Source: Nocardia concava NBRC 100430
GTDB lineage: Bacteria; Actinomycetota; Actinomycetes; Mycobacteriales; Mycobacteriaceae
DNA: 64,000 nt
Direction of reading: 5' to 3'
Assembly (NCBI RefSeq): GCF_000308815.1
Contig: NZ_BAFX01000017.1
Span: forward strand, 1 to 64,000
Positions 32,570 to 42,739 of the stretch are shown here, piece after piece. Both the position numbers and the translations under genes were made by a program. The notes under the pieces are model-generated. The model searched no databases, was not told where the DNA came from, and saw nothing but the letters and a program-made list of their open reading frames with translations. How positions within the stretch are numbered: position 1 is the stretch's first letter; each line of letters starts with the position of its first letter.

Positions 32570-33706
32570 GTGGACGAGGAGGACGAGGGCGTCAGGCGGC
32601 GGCGGCGATTCGGGGCGCTGTTCTCGGCGGCATGGTTGATCTATCTGATCGACCCGCTGCACAAGGCATGGACGCTGGAGAGTCCGGTCGCGCGGGTGTA
32701 CACGATCGTGGTGATCCTGGCCTTCGGGGTGGTGTACGTCGCGTCGTACTGGATCCTGGTGGCCTGGGGTGCGGTGCGCCGGCCGTGGCCGCCGAACCCG
32801 CACCTGTGGACGGTGCTGTTCCCCTTGGGGCTGCAGGCCGCGCTGGTGGCCGCGGCGACGGTGACCCTGCATACCGAGGTGCTGGGGATGGGGGTCTTCC
32901 TGGCCTCCTTCATCGGTTTCACGCTCCCGCCCCGGTGGGCGATCCCGCTGATCCTCGGATTGCTGCTCGCCACGACCGTGCTGCCGCAGCTCGCCACCGG
33001 ACAGCCGCCGAACTACTCGCTCATGCAGGCGATCGCGCTGGCGGGCTTCGCGGTCGGCGTCCTGCGGGTGATCCTCACCCGCAACCATCAGCTGTATCTG
33101 GCCCGCCGGCAGCTGGCCGATCTAGCGGTGGCCGAGGAGCGGCTGCGGGTCGGGCGGGACGTGCACGACATTCTCGGGCACTCGCTCACGGTGATCACCG
33201 TGAAAACAGAGTTGGCGCAACGGCTCATCGACCTGGATCCGGAGCGGGCCCGCACCGAGCTGGCCGATATAGAGAAGCTGGCGCGCGAGGCGCTGGCCGG
33301 GGTGCGCACGACAGTCGGTGGCCTGCGCGAGGTTTCACTCGCCGGGGAGATCGCCAATGCTCGCACCGCGCTGAGCGCCGCCGAAATCGAGGCCGTACTA
33401 CCGGATTCCGAGGAACTGCCGGTTCGCAACAGCGTCGTCTTCGGCTGGGTGCTGCGCGAGGCCGTCACCAATGTGGTCCGCCACAGCGGCGCCGAACACT
33501 GCTGGGTGCGGGTCACCCCGACCAGCATCGAGGTGTCCGACGACGGTGCGGGACTGCGCGGGCGCGACACCGCGCGCCTCGGATCCGGCCTGTCCGGTCT
33601 GCGTGAGCGCATCGAGGCCACCGGCGGCACCCTGACCCTGACCAATCGCCCCGAAGGCGGATTCCGCGTGCTGGCAAGCTTTCCGGCGAGCAAGGAGCCG
33701 AAATGA
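32570..33706 (+). CDS. Sensor histidine kinase, DesK/LiaS (HisKA_3) type
   Basis: 378 residues. About five or six membrane helices in the first 160 residues (FSAAWLIYLIDPL, VYTIVVILAFGVVYVASYWI, GMGVFLASFIGFTL, and more), then the dimerisation helix with the phosphorylated His in RVGRDVHDILGHSLTVI, and an ATPase domain (REAVTNVVRHSGAEHCWVRV, SDDGAGLRG, GSGLSGLRERIEATGG). The gene overlaps the response regulator by ATGA. The GTG at 32570 is preferred over ATG 32519 because an inverted repeat fills the start of the longer frame. The signal sensed is probably membrane state; no target transporter is adjacent. Confidence 0.88.
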   Translation: MDEEDEGVRRRRRFGALFSAAWLIYLIDPLHKAWTLESPVARVYTIVVILAFGVVYVASYWILVAWGAVRRPWPPNPHLWTVLFPLGLQAALVAAATVTLHTEVLGMGVFLASFIGFTLPPRWAIPLILGLLLATTVLPQLATGQPPNYSLMQAIALAGFAVGVLRVILTRNHQLYLARRQLADLAVAEERLRVGRDVHDILGHSLTVITVKTELAQRLIDLDPERARTELADIEKLAREALAGVRTTVGGLREVSLAGEIANARTALSAAEIEAVLPDSEELPVRNSVVFGWVLREAVTNVVRHSGAEHCWVRVTPTSIEVSDDGAGLRGRDTARLGSGLSGLRERIEATGGTLTLTNRPEGGFRVLASFPASKEPK

Positions 33707-34308
33707 TCAAACTGTTGCTGGCCGACGACCAGGCCCTGGTTCGCGGCGCGCTCGCGGCGCTGCTGAGTCTGGAACCGGACCTGGACGTGGTCGCCGAGGT
33801 CGGACGCGGTGACGAAGTGCTCGCGGCCGTCGAACGCACCGGCCCCGACGTGGCTTTGCTGGACGTGGAAATGCCTGGCCTGGACGGTATTTCGGCCGCC
33901 GCCCAGCTGCATGCCGCGCATCCGCAGGTCCGCATCCTGATGGTCACCACCTTCGGGCGTCCCGGCTATCTGCGCCGCGCCATCGACGCCGGAGCCAGCG
34001 GTTTCGTCGTCAAGGACACCCCGGCGCGGGAGCTGGCCGACGCCGTCCGCCGCGTCCACATGGGTCTGCGCGTGGTCGATCCGGCCCTCGCCACCGAAAC
34101 CCTCACCGCGGGCACCTCGCCATTGACCGCCCGGGAACGCGAGGTCCTCGCCGCGGCGGCCGATGGCGCGACCGCGGGCGCGATCGCCAAGCAACTCCAC
34201 CTCTCCGAGGGCACCGTCCGCAATCACCTCTCCTCGGCCATCGGCAAGACCGCCACCCGTACCCGGGCCGAGGCCGTCCGCGCCGCCGAACGCCTGGGCT
34301 GGCTGTGA
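33703..34308 (+). CDS. NarL/FixJ-family response regulator
   Basis: 201 residues. Receiver domain with the acidic pair LLADDQALVR, phosphoryl Asp in VALLDVEMPGLDGI, and Lys in GFVVKDTPARELADAV. C-terminal LuxR helix-turn-helix: LTAREREVLAAAADGATAGA followed by LHLSEGTVRNHLSSAIGKT. Coupled to the kinase by a 4-nt overlap. The repeat at 32518-32533 is its most likely binding site in the window. Confidence 0.92.
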   Translation: MIKLLLADDQALVRGALAALLSLEPDLDVVAEVGRGDEVLAAVERTGPDVALLDVEMPGLDGISAAAQLHAAHPQVRILMVTTFGRPGYLRRAIDAGASGFVVKDTPARELADAVRRVHMGLRVVDPALATETLTAGTSPLTAREREVLAAAADGATAGAIAKQLHLSEGTVRNHLSSAIGKTATRTRAEAVRAAERLGWL

Positions 34309-34444
34309 GCGCCCGGCGGTGGAGCGAAGATCGCTGATCCTGGCCGAACCGCGCCTCCCACCGCCGTATCGCAATACAATTCGAATACTTCTCATTTCGT
34401 TCGAACGCGGGGATTCGACACTCTCCACAGAGGTGATATCCGAA

Positions 34445-35158
34445 ATGATCATTGCGAGAATCGCGGCCGTCCTCACCGCCGTCGTCGCCCTCACCGGGGC
34501 ACTGCTCACCGCCGGTTCGGGGACCGCCGAGGCCTTCGGGCCGTTCTGTGCGGCCGGGGATCCGAACCAGACCACCGCCGAAATGTTCGCCACCACCAAT
34601 ACCGCCACCATCACCGACCCCGCCGACCCGCGCCTGTCCGACCAGCTCCCACTGTTCGACACCGAAGTGCGGCTCAACGCGCTCATGGAGCTGGGGACGG
34701 TGAACGGGTCCGAACCCGTCGCCGGCGTCTTCTGGTCGGAGCAGAACCAGCAGATCACCTACGAGACCTCCCGCCGCTTCGATCTGGCCTGCACCGGCAG
34801 CGAGAACCTCTGCTGGATCGCCGACGACCTGCGGCTGCGCCACAATCAGGAAGCCGTGCTCGGCATCGCCTATCTGCCGCCCGACAACGAGCGCTCCGAC
34901 GGCTTCCTCATCCGCGTCCCCGGCGTCGACCGCACCCGCCTTCACGATGCGCTCCTGGCTGATCCCATCGCGCGCGACCGCCTAGGTGGCGGCTCGGTCA
35001 CCGAGGACGGCACGCTCATCCTCGTCGCCGACCGAGCCGACCTCGACGTGACCAAGGCCTTCGTCGAAGGGCTTGGCGCGCAATGGGATCCGTCTGCCGT
35101 GCGCTACGGCGACCGCGAACTCGTCACCGACACCTGCATCCAGGGAGTTCTCTTCTGA
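34445..35158 (+). CDS. Secreted protein of unknown function
   Basis: 237 residues. Signal peptide MIIARIAAVLTAVVALTGAL, cleavage near GTAEA, then a soluble domain with four cysteines that could form two disulfides (GPFCAAG, DLACTGSENLCWIAD, VTDTCIQGV). AGAGGTGAT ends about nine nucleotides before the ATG, and an AT-rich stretch with a CGTTCGAACG palindrome (34398-34407) lies upstream, likely the promoter. I do not recognise the family. It converges on the DUF899 gene with 4 nt between the stops. Confidence 0.7.
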   Translation: MIIARIAAVLTAVVALTGALLTAGSGTAEAFGPFCAAGDPNQTTAEMFATTNTATITDPADPRLSDQLPLFDTEVRLNALMELGTVNGSEPVAGVFWSEQNQQITYETSRRFDLACTGSENLCWIADDLRLRHNQEAVLGIAYLPPDNERSDGFLIRVPGVDRTRLHDALLADPIARDRLGGGSVTEDGTLILVADRADLDVTKAFVEGLGAQWDPSAVRYGDRELVTDTCIQGVLF

Positions 35159-35162
35159 ACCC

Positions 35163-35891
35163 TCAGTGGCAGTGGGATTCGGTCGGCTCGTCGTACCTGT
35201 CGTGGTGAACGGCCTCGCCGACATGGCCCTGACGACCCAGCGGAGTCAGGTCCAGATAGTTGTGGGTGTTGATCAGGATGTCGCCACCGCGTGCGTACGA
35301 CGAATACGTGTGGAAGACGCGATCGTCGTCGTCGCGCCAGAAGACGCTGGTGCCGGGCTGCTCGCCCTCGGTGAACCAGGGCTCGCCCTTGGCGATGAGC
35401 TCGGCCTTGGTGCGGTAGTTGTATTCCACCGGTGCGACGGATTCGTCCATGGTGACGTGGAAGTCGTAGTTGAAATCGCTGCCGTGCGAGGAGTACATCG
35501 GGAAGGTCCAGCCCATCCGGGCGCGGTACTTGGCGAGGTTGTCCCACGGACCGCGGGACACCGCCACGAAGCTGGTGTTCTTGTGCCGCAAATGCTCGAT
35601 GTGATTGACATTGTCCAGCATCAGGGCGCAGCTCGGGCAGCCCGCGTCCAGGTCCCAGCGCCACATCATGTGATACAGAATGAGCTGTCGGCGGCCCTCG
35701 AAAAGGTCTGCGAGCGTGGCCTTTCCATGCTCACCCTCGAAGACGTACTCCTTGTCGACCGCCACCATGGGCAGTTCGCGGCGCTTGGCGGCCAGTGCGT
35801 CGAGGCGGTGGGTGAGCTCCTTCTCCTCGGCCAGCAATTCCTTGCGTGCGGCGAGCCAGTCGCTCCGGGATGCCACGGTGGGACGGGTCAT
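35163..35891 (-). CDS. DUF899 thioredoxin-fold family protein
   Basis: 242 residues. Sequence blocks EEKELTHRLDALAAKRRELP, LADLFEGRRQLILYHMMW and GCPSCALMLDNVNHI, with the CxxC-type pair inside a thioredoxin-like fold, then SFVAVSRGPWDNLAKYRARM and MGWTFPMYSSHGSDFNYDF, are those of the DUF899 family. The role is thought to be redox-related but no reaction is established. Cytoplasmic, no signal peptide. Confidence 0.85.
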   Translation of the reverse strand: MTRPTVASRSDWLAARKELLAEEKELTHRLDALAAKRRELPMVAVDKEYVFEGEHGKATLADLFEGRRQLILYHMMWRWDLDAGCPSCALMLDNVNHIEHLRHKNTSFVAVSRGPWDNLAKYRARMGWTFPMYSSHGSDFNYDFHVTMDESVAPVEYNYRTKAELIAKGEPWFTEGEQPGTSVFWRDDDDRVFHTYSSYARGGDILINTHNYLDLTPLGRQGHVGEAVHHDRYDEPTESHCH

Positions 35892-35998
35892 GATCTGCTC
35901 CTTGCTCGAAGGACGGATGTCTCCGAGTAGGTAGACCCGGCCGGGGCACGGAAATTGTCGGCCGGCACCGGAATTGGCCCAAATTAGATGGTCGAGCC

Positions 35999-37996
35999 TC
36001 AGAACCGCCCGCCGCGACTGATTCGCCGCGAACCATCGGAACCGCCGAACGAGCCGGGCCCGTACCCGCCCCCGCCACCGAAACCGCCCCCGCCACCGCG
36101 GTATCCGCTACCCATGCCGCGCAGCATGCCGTCGATGAGGATGCCGCCCAGGATGGCACCCGACTGCGATCGCGACCCGGAGGCCAGCCGCTGTTGCTGA
36201 GCCTGCCAATCGTTGACCGCCGCCTGCGCGGTGTGCAGCGCACGGGAGCCGAGTTCGGCCGCGCGCTGAGCGGATTGCAGGGCTCGGCCGGGATCGGACC
36301 CCGAAAGCTGTTCGGCCTCCTGCAAACTGCGCTGCGCCTCGGCGAGCCGGGTTCGCGGCTCGGCATCCACGCCACCCCGCCGGGTACTGATGAAATCCGC
36401 GGCAGCGTTGATCTGACTCCGGGCAGCGGTCAGCGTCTGATCGAGCCGACGCTGCAGTTCCTCGGCCGCCCGTTTGCGATCGGTGGCGGCGGCAATGGCC
36501 TGATCGAGCGCGGTATCCGCGGCCACGGCCTGCCGGAAGACACCCAGCGGATTGGTGGCCGCGTCGGCAGTCGCCTGATCCAGCGCGGTCCGCGCGCCCG
36601 CTGTTGCGCTAGGCAATTCGGTGCCGCCGTGCTGGGACAGTTCCGCCGCGGCTGCGAGATCGCGACGCAATTCCTCGACGATGCCGGGCAATCCAGCCCG
36701 CGCCTGATCGATATCGACTGCCGCGCTGTCCACCGCATCGAGCAATGTCCGCGCCGCATCCACCGCCGATTCCGCGGCACGAATATCGGCCACCGCCGCT
36801 CCCTGCTGGCCGACGGGCTTGGCCACCGCGTCCCGCCCCTCCTCGATGGCCTTCTCCGCGAACCCGATTCGCTCCTTCGCCATGTTCACGTTGTCGCGGA
36901 TCGGCGCCAGCACCGAAGCCGGATGCTCGGCGACCAGCTGCGCCAGCGTCGCCTCCGAACCCGGCATGCGGGCGGTCAGCGCCACCATGTCCCGCGTCAG
37001 CGCGTCCAGCCGCTCTCCGGCATTGATGAGCAGATTCCGCATGGCGTCGAATTCGCTGACCTTGGCGTCCAGATCCCGATCCGCGCTCCCGCAGCTGCTG
37101 ATCAGTTCGATCAGCATGCGCTGCTGCTGATCCGGCGTCTCCGGGATGTCGTCGTCGAGCTGTTGCCGGATCGAGAACGCCTTGGCCAGCGCCTGCTTCG
37201 CGGCCTCCAGTGCGGCGGTGAACGGCGCGGTGGCAGTGGCCCCGAATTCGTCGGTGGCCAGCCGCAATTCCTCGGTGCTGGTGCGAATCGCGTTGTCGGT
37301 GTCGACCAGGGTCTCCTTGGATAGGGCGTCCAGGATCACCAGCGGCAGGGCTTCGAGGGCGGTGGTATCGGTCGGGTCGGTCTTGCGCGCCGATTCCAGT
37401 ACCGCGTGCTCACGCCGCGCCTTGCGCCGTCGCGACCACAGCCAGAGCGCGAGCGCCACCAGCACCACGGCCAGTGCGATCAGCACCAGCGTCCCGAGGC
37501 CGACCCCGCCTGAACCGCTCATGGCCTGCGACAACCCGTTGGCCGCGGCCAATCCGGCACCGGCCCAGTCCCCGGCGCGCAGCTTCGGTTCGACCTTGTC
37601 GACCAGCAGTCGGTCGAGGTCGGAGTCGCTGACCGATTTCGGCACGGTCCCGGTGAAGGCGTACGCGCGATCGTCGACCGCGACCGACAGCAGCACGTCC
37701 CGATCCCCGAATCCGGACAATCGGGCGGTCTGCTCGCCCCACGAATTCGAGTCCATCCCATGGAAGTTCCGCACGTAGACGACCCACAGCCGCTCGTGGT
37801 CGCGCGAATACAGCGAATCGATGGCCTGCTGCAGCTCCGCGGTCTGGCCGCGATCGAGCACGCCCGCCTGGTCGGTGACATAGCTCGGCAGGCGCAGTGG
37901 CTCGTCGGCGAGCGCCGGTGCGGCGCGCCCGCCGACCAGGGCCAAGGCCAGGAGCATTCCGGTCACGACGAGGCCCAGCTGCTTCGGTAGCCGCAT
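35999..37996 (-). CDS. TPM-domain membrane protein (Rv2345-like)
   Basis: 665 residues. Signal peptide (about 1-31, LVVTGMLLALALVGGRAAPA), a TPM_phosphatase-type domain from about 35 to 165 (SYVTDQAGVLDRGQTAELQQ, WVVYVRNFHGMDSNSWGEQT), one membrane helix near 176-197 (LVLIALAVVLVALALWLWSR), a long Ala-rich helical region of about 420 residues, probably coiled coil, and a Gly-rich tail (GGGGGFGGGGGYGPGSFGG). Same architecture and neighbourhood (next to dgt-dnaG) as Rv2345 of M. tuberculosis. TPM proteins act at membranes in stress or photosystem repair elsewhere; the actinobacterial role is unknown. Confidence 0.85.
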   Translation of the reverse strand: MRLPKQLGLVVTGMLLALALVGGRAAPALADEPLRLPSYVTDQAGVLDRGQTAELQQAIDSLYSRDHERLWVVYVRNFHGMDSNSWGEQTARLSGFGDRDVLLSVAVDDRAYAFTGTVPKSVSDSDLDRLLVDKVEPKLRAGDWAGAGLAAANGLSQAMSGSGGVGLGTLVLIALAVVLVALALWLWSRRRKARREHAVLESARKTDPTDTTALEALPLVILDALSKETLVDTDNAIRTSTEELRLATDEFGATATAPFTAALEAAKQALAKAFSIRQQLDDDIPETPDQQQRMLIELISSCGSADRDLDAKVSEFDAMRNLLINAGERLDALTRDMVALTARMPGSEATLAQLVAEHPASVLAPIRDNVNMAKERIGFAEKAIEEGRDAVAKPVGQQGAAVADIRAAESAVDAARTLLDAVDSAAVDIDQARAGLPGIVEELRRDLAAAAELSQHGGTELPSATAGARTALDQATADAATNPLGVFRQAVAADTALDQAIAAATDRKRAAEELQRRLDQTLTAARSQINAAADFISTRRGGVDAEPRTRLAEAQRSLQEAEQLSGSDPGRALQSAQRAAELGSRALHTAQAAVNDWQAQQQRLASGSRSQSGAILGGILIDGMLRGMGSGYRGGGGGFGGGGGYGPGSFGGSDGSRRISRGGRF

Positions 37997-38057
37997 CCTC
38001 TGAATCTAACTGTGGAACGGGAAGCGTCGGTTTCTTCCGCACATTGTGTCGGCGTCG

Positions 38058-38753
38058 ATGACTACCATCGGGTACGTGATCACGATCGATTCCCCCTACA
38101 CGGGACACGTCAGCCCCGGCTCCAACCCGCAGCAGCGCGAGGTCCCGGGCGCGCGCATCGTGAAGATGTCCGTCGGCGGCATGGACAACAACACCTATCT
38201 GGTGCAGTGCACGGCCACGGGCGCGGCGCTGTTCATCGACGCCGCCAACGAGGCGGACCGGATTCTCGAGCTCCTCGGCCAGGAGGCTCCCGGCCGGGTG
38301 GAGCTCATCGTCACCACCCACCAGCATCGCGATCACTGGATGGCGCTGCGGGATGTGGTGTCGGCGACCGAGATTCCCACCGCCGCCCACACCCTCGACG
38401 CCGAGCCACTACCCGTGAAGCCGGACCGCCTATTGGCGGACGGCGAGAAGATCCGGGTCGGCGACCTCGAATTCGAGGCCATCCACCTGGCCGGGCACAC
38501 CCCGGGCTCGGTCGCGCTCGCGTTCACCGACGGCGCGGGCCGCACCCATTTGTTCACCGGCGACTCGCTGTTCCCGGGCGGTGTCGGCCGGACAATGAAT
38601 CCGGAGCAGTTCACCTCGCTGCTCGGCGATGTGGAGACCAAGCTGTTCGACCGCTACCCGGACGACACCGCGGTGTACCCGGGCCACGGCGACGACACCA
38701 CCCTCGGTGCCGAGCGTCCGCAGTTGCCCGAGTGGCGGCGACGCGGTTGGTAA
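38058..38753 (+). CDS. Metallo-beta-lactamase fold hydrolase
   Basis: 231 residues from the ATG at 38058; GTG 38046 and GTG 38076 are also possible. Zinc motif TTHQHRDHW (HxHxDH), then HLAGHTPGSVAL and FTGDSLFPGGVGRT, and a final VYPGHGDDTTLGAERPQLPE, the glyoxalase II-like set of metal ligands. It probably hydrolyses a thioester or related small substrate. It is divergent from the TPM gene and co-directional with the next two genes. Confidence 0.85.
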   Translation: MTTIGYVITIDSPYTGHVSPGSNPQQREVPGARIVKMSVGGMDNNTYLVQCTATGAALFIDAANEADRILELLGQEAPGRVELIVTTHQHRDHWMALRDVVSATEIPTAAHTLDAEPLPVKPDRLLADGEKIRVGDLEFEAIHLAGHTPGSVALAFTDGAGRTHLFTGDSLFPGGVGRTMNPEQFTSLLGDVETKLFDRYPDDTAVYPGHGDDTTLGAERPQLPEWRRRGW

Positions 38754-38812
38754 AACTCCGGAACCGTCCCGTCGCGGTGTCGCCTAAAGATGTGGATTGG
38801 CTGGTTCGCGAC

Positions 38813-39475
38813 ATGACCGACCCCATCCCAGAGCAGGGCGGGTGCGTCAGTGGCGTCTGGCGCTGGACCAAGCGCCTGCTGGCCGGCGCGCTCGTCATGG
38901 GCGTGCTGGTGGTCGGCGGCACGGCCGTCCGGGTCTGGCAGGTGGCCCGCATCGACGACTACAGCACGGCCGACGCCATCGTGGTGCTGGGCGCGGCCCA
39001 GTACGACGGCACCCCGTCCTCGGTGTTCCAGGCGCGACTGGATCAGGCGCACCGGCTGTACACCAAGCAGATCGCGCCCATGATCGTCACCGTCGGCGGC
39101 AAGCAGGTCGGCGACAATTACACCGAGGCGGCCTCGGGCAAGATCTATCTGGAAAACCGTGGCGTGCCCGGGGATCGGATCCTGGCCGTCGAAACCGGTT
39201 CCGACACCCTGCAGAGCGTGGAGGCGGTGTCCAAGGCCCTGCTGGCGCGCGGCAAGACGTCGGTGGTGCTGGTCAGCGACCCGTGGCATTCGCTGCGTAC
39301 CCGGACCATGGCGCGCGACGCCGGGCTGAAGGCGTGGACCGCGCCGACTCGCACCGGTCCGGCGGTGTACACGCGGGAATCGCAGGCGCATGGCATTTTC
39401 CGGGAGACCTTCGCGCTGCTGTGGTATCAGCTGACCCACTTCTCGGCGGACTTCAAATACACGGCGGACCAGTGA
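38813..39475 (+). CDS. DUF218 (YdcF/SanA-like) membrane protein
   Basis: 220 residues. An N-terminal membrane helix (LLAGALVMGVLVVGGTAVRV) followed by the DUF218 domain: ADAIVVLGAAQYDGTPSSVF, IVTVGGKQVGDNYTEA, LAVETGSDTLQSVEAVSKAL and VLVSDPWHSLRTRTMARDAG. SanA/YdcF proteins act in envelope integrity; the chemistry is not settled. It ends 3 nt before dgt and is surely co-transcribed with it. Confidence 0.85.
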   Translation: MTDPIPEQGGCVSGVWRWTKRLLAGALVMGVLVVGGTAVRVWQVARIDDYSTADAIVVLGAAQYDGTPSSVFQARLDQAHRLYTKQIAPMIVTVGGKQVGDNYTEAASGKIYLENRGVPGDRILAVETGSDTLQSVEAVSKALLARGKTSVVLVSDPWHSLRTRTMARDAGLKAWTAPTRTGPAVYTRESQAHGIFRETFALLWYQLTHFSADFKYTADQ

Positions 39476-39478
39476 GTT

Positions 39479-40747
39479 ATGAACGCGCGCATCGACTATG
39501 ACCGGGTGTACTCCGAGGCCGATCGGGAACGCATGGTGCCCGAGACCGATCGGACCGCGGGGCTGAGCTGGTCGCCGTGCCCGGCGCGGCGCAGCGAATT
39601 CGCCCGGGATCGCGCGCGGGTACTGCATTCGGCGGCCTTGCGGCGGTTGGCGGACAAGACGCAGGTCATGGGTCCGCGCGACGGTGACACCCCGCGCACG
39701 CGGCTGACGCATTCGCTCGAGGTCGCGCAGATCGGCCGCAGCATCGCCGACAGTCTGGGCTGCGATCCGGATCTGGTGGATCTGGCCGGGCTCGCGCACG
39801 ATATCGGGCATCCGCCCTACGGCCACAATGGTGAGAAGGCCCTCGATCAATTCGCCGACAAGCACGGCGGTTTCGAGGGCAATGCGCAGAACCTGCGCAT
39901 CCTCACCCGGCTGGAGCCCAAGGTGATCGACGAACACGGCAACAGCTTCGGGCTCAATCCGACCCGTGCCGCCCTGGACGCCGTCATCAAATACCCCTGG
40001 GGCAGAACGGGTCCCAGCTCCAAGTTCGGCGCGTACGACGTGGACATGGATCGGCTGGACTGGGTTCGCAAGGGCGCGCCGGATCGGCGGCAATGCCTGG
40101 AATCGCAGATCATGGACTGGGCCGACGATGTCGCGTACTCGGTGCACGATGTCGAGGACGGCGTGATCGTGGGCCGCATCGATCTTCGCGCGCTGGCCGA
40201 TCCGGTCGAGCAGGCGGCCCTGGCCGAACTCGGTGCGCGCCAGCATCCCTCGCTGACCACCGACGAGCTGGTGGCCGCCGCGCAACGGCTCTCGGAGATG
40301 CCGGTAGTCTCCGCGGCCAGCGAATACGACGGGTCGCTGCGCGCCTCCGTGGCATTGAAGAGCCTGACCAGCGATCTGGTGGGCCGCTTCGCCACCGCCG
40401 CCGTCGAGGCCACCCGCTCCGGCTGGGGCGGTCGCCAATTGTCGCGCTACGCCGCCGATCTGGAGGTGCCGCGCGTGGTGGCGGCCGAGGTCGCGGTGCT
40501 CAAGACCATGGCCCTGCGCTACGTGCTCTCCGATCCGATTCACCAGGTGCGCCAGGCCGGACAGCGCGAACGCATCCTGCTAGTGGCGAATACGCTCCTC
40601 GCCGCCGCTCCGCGTGGGCTGGACCGGCTGCTGCTGCCCTGGTGGGAGCTGGCGCAGGACGACACCGCCCGGGTCCGCGTGATCGTCGACCAGATCGCGT
40701 CCTACACCGAGAGCCGCCTGGAACGAGTCGCCGCCGCGATACCCTGA
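39479..40747 (+). CDS. dgt: Deoxyguanosinetriphosphate triphosphohydrolase-like HD protein
   Basis: 422 residues. HD-domain dNTPase that splits dNTPs to nucleoside and triphosphate. Metal ligands are visible: [12 protein letters not shown] (His), [16 protein letters not shown] (HD) and [16 protein letters not shown] (Asp). The [19 protein letters not shown] start is typical. Its place between the TPM gene and dnaG equals the mycobacterial order, apart from the four genes inserted between dgt and dnaG here. Confidence 0.93.
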   Translation: MNARIDYDRVYSEADRERMVPETDRTAGLSWSPCPARRSEFARDRARVLHSAALRRLADKTQVMGPRDGDTPRTRLTHSLEVAQIGRSIADSLGCDPDLVDLAGLAHDIGHPPYGHNGEKALDQFADKHGGFEGNAQNLRILTRLEPKVIDEHGNSFGLNPTRAALDAVIKYPWGRTGPSSKFGAYDVDMDRLDWVRKGAPDRRQCLESQIMDWADDVAYSVHDVEDGVIVGRIDLRALADPVEQAALAELGARQHPSLTTDELVAAAQRLSEMPVVSAASEYDGSLRASVALKSLTSDLVGRFATAAVEATRSGWGGRQLSRYAADLEVPRVVAAEVAVLKTMALRYVLSDPIHQVRQAGQRERILLVANTLLAAAPRGLDRLLLPWWELAQDDTARVRVIVDQIASYTESRLERVAAAIP

Positions 40748-40776
40748 ATCCGGCTAATTCGGCGGCAGGGGGCGCG

Positions 40777-41481
40777 ATGACACGCGAGGTGGACGGCATT
40801 GTCGACCTGGACAGATATCCGCTGGACCGGCGGGACGTCGCGCGCCTGCGCGAGGTGATCGAACGGTCCCAGGCGGATTTTCTGGTCAGCGGTGTCACGG
40901 TGCTGCCCGAATTCCTGCGGCCCGCAGCGGTGACCGAGATGGCCGCGGACGTGTTGTCGGACGGTTTGGGCGATGCCATGCGGTTCGAATACACCGTGGC
41001 GTACGACCGGATTCCGGATTCTTCGCCGTTGAAGGCGCTGTATAACTGGGAGCCGTTGCGGGAGTTCGTATCCCAGCTGGTGGGGGAGCAGGCGCACCGG
41101 TCGGCCGACGAGCTGGGCGCGATGACGGTGCAGATCCACGAGAACGGGGATGTGCAGGACTGGCATTACGACATGTCGGATTACACGGTGATGCTGCACA
41201 TCGTCGCGCCGGAGCGGGGCGGCGGGCTCGAATACATTCCGCTGCCCGGCGCTTTCATCGAACGCGGGGGCGGGCTGCCGATGCGGCACCGGCACATGGT
41301 GAAGATGCTGCCGACGGTGCCGGGGACGCTGGTGCTGCACGCGGGGCGGCGGTCACGGCATCGGGTGACGCCGGTACAGGGGGAGATTCCGCGGGTGAGC
41401 GTGCACATGGCGTTCAATGCGCGACCGGGGCAGAAGCTGAACGCGCATGTGCGGCGGCATTTGTTCGGGCGGGTGGAGTGA
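40777..41481 (+). CDS. 2-oxoglutarate/Fe(II)-type oxygenase-like protein
   Basis: 234 residues. The facial triad is visible as HxD in QDWHYDMSDYTVMLHIV and a distal His in RRSRHRVTPVQGEIPRVSVH, whose arginine could bind 2-oxoglutarate. The fold reads as a double-stranded beta helix (GGGLEYIPLPGAF, LPTVPGTLVLHAGR). Substrate unknown; the triad is HxD, so hydroxylation rather than halogenation is expected. It lies 29 nt behind dgt and 2 nt from the convergent bioM stop. It is not part of the usual dgt-dnaG block and looks like a lineage-specific insertion. Confidence 0.75.
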   Translation: MTREVDGIVDLDRYPLDRRDVARLREVIERSQADFLVSGVTVLPEFLRPAAVTEMAADVLSDGLGDAMRFEYTVAYDRIPDSSPLKALYNWEPLREFVSQLVGEQAHRSADELGAMTVQIHENGDVQDWHYDMSDYTVMLHIVAPERGGGLEYIPLPGAFIERGGGLPMRHRHMVKMLPTVPGTLVLHAGRRSRHRVTPVQGEIPRVSVHMAFNARPGQKLNAHVRRHLFGRVE

Positions 41482-41483
41482 AA

Positions 41484-42161
41484 TCAGCTGTCGTGTAGGG
41501 CGAGGTAGGCGGTAATGCTTTCGGCGGGTGAACCGTCGGCCACGATCCGGCCGTTGTCGAATACCAGCACCCGATCGAAATCCGCCAGCAACTCCAGATC
41601 ATGCGAAATCACAATCAATTGCTGCGGAAGTTCGTGCAGCAGACCGGAAATGCGGCGCTTGTTGCGCAGGTCCAGCAGCGTGGTCGGCTCATCGAAGACC
41701 ACGTACTTCGGCCGCACCGACAGCACCGCGGCGATGGCCAGCAGCTGCTTCTGCCCGCCGCTGAGCAAATGCGCCGGATGGTCGTGGAATTCGGCCAGCC
41801 CGTACTCGGCGAGGGTTTCCTTCACCCGTTCCGGGATCTCCGATTTCGCCACCCCGTGATGCTTGAGCCCGAACGCGAGATCCTCGGCGACCGTCGGCAT
41901 GACGATCTGCACATCCGGATCCTGGAAGACGAATCCGACCAGCTTGCGAACGGCCTTGCCCTGCTTGCGGGTATCGAGGCCGTCGACGCGGACCTGGCCG
42001 GTACTGGGCACCTGTAAGCCGTTGAGCAGCCGCGCGAAGGTGGATTTACCAGAGCCATTGGAGCCGATGACGGCGATCCGATTCTCGCTCAAAGTCAGAG
42101 AGAGGTTGCTCAGCACCTCGCGCTCGCCGAACCGGTGGGAGACGCCCTCGATCTCGATCAT
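41484..42161 (-). CDS. bioM: Biotin ECF transporter ATPase
   Basis: 225 residues. Complete ABC ATPase: Walker [12 protein letters not shown]-loop [10 protein letters not shown], signature [14 protein letters not shown], Walker [14 protein letters not shown], switch His in VISHDLELL. The QDPDxQ motif is typical of ECF-type ATPases. Its ATG overlaps the bioY stop by four nucleotides. Together with bioY and bioN it makes a dedicated three-part biotin importer. Confidence 0.9.
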   Translation of the reverse strand: MIEIEGVSHRFGEREVLSNLSLTLSENRIAVIGSNGSGKSTFARLLNGLQVPSTGQVRVDGLDTRKQGKAVRKLVGFVFQDPDVQIVMPTVAEDLAFGLKHHGVAKSEIPERVKETLAEYGLAEFHDHPAHLLSGGQKQLLAIAAVLSVRPKYVVFDEPTTLLDLRNKRRISGLLHELPQQLIVISHDLELLADFDRVLVFDNGRIVADGSPAESITAYLALHDS

Positions 42162-42706
42162 GCCCGCGCCGGAATCATCGGATACGCCTTGCCGACCGCC
42201 ACCGCGGCGATCGAGCCGATCACTGTCTTCACAATGTCGCCCGGAATGAACGCCACCGATGTGGTGAACGCCTTCGCCAGCGAGATGTGTGCCGCCGCGG
42301 CCATCCACGGAATCCCGATGGCGTACAGCACGATCGCGCCGCCCAGGAAGTTGATCAGCAGGGCGATCGGCAGGTTGTAATGCCGCCACACCCGCTCGGT
42401 GAGCACTCCGATCACGAATGCCCCGATCGGATAGGCGATCACGAACCCGCCCGTCGGCCCCATGATCACCGACAGCCCGCCGCGCCCGCCCGGCAGCACC
42501 GGCAGGCCGACGAACACCATCGCGTCGAACAGCAGGATCGCCAGCGCACCGCGCTTCGCGCCCAGAATCGACCCGGCCAGAATGACGCCCAGGGTTTGCG
42601 AGGTGAACGGCGCGAACGCACCCGGCAACTGGATCAGCGGGAAGAAGCCCAGAACCACCATGATTGCCGCGAACAGCGCGATCTGCGCCAAATCCCTACT
42701 ACGCAC
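42158..42706 (-). CDS. bioY: Biotin transporter substrate-binding subunit BioY
   Basis: 182 residues, about six membrane helices. BioY signatures: [20 protein letters not shown] near the N-terminus, [40 protein letters not shown] and [10 protein letters not shown]. It captures biotin in the membrane. GTG start at 42706. Transcribed after bioN and before bioM. Confidence 0.92.
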   Translation of the reverse strand: MRSRDLAQIALFAAIMVVLGFFPLIQLPGAFAPFTSQTLGVILAGSILGAKRGALAILLFDAMVFVGLPVLPGGRGGLSVIMGPTGGFVIAYPIGAFVIGVLTERVWRHYNLPIALLINFLGGAIVLYAIGIPWMAAAAHISLAKAFTTSVAFIPGDIVKTVIGSIAAVAVGKAYPMIPARA

Positions 42707-42739
42707 CGAGGCATCCTAAATGGCGGCCGTTCGGACCCT

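Noticed and set aside
35999..36120. Gly-rich 3' end of the TPM gene as a separate repeat locus
   Set aside because: It is the normal Gly-rich tail of this protein family.
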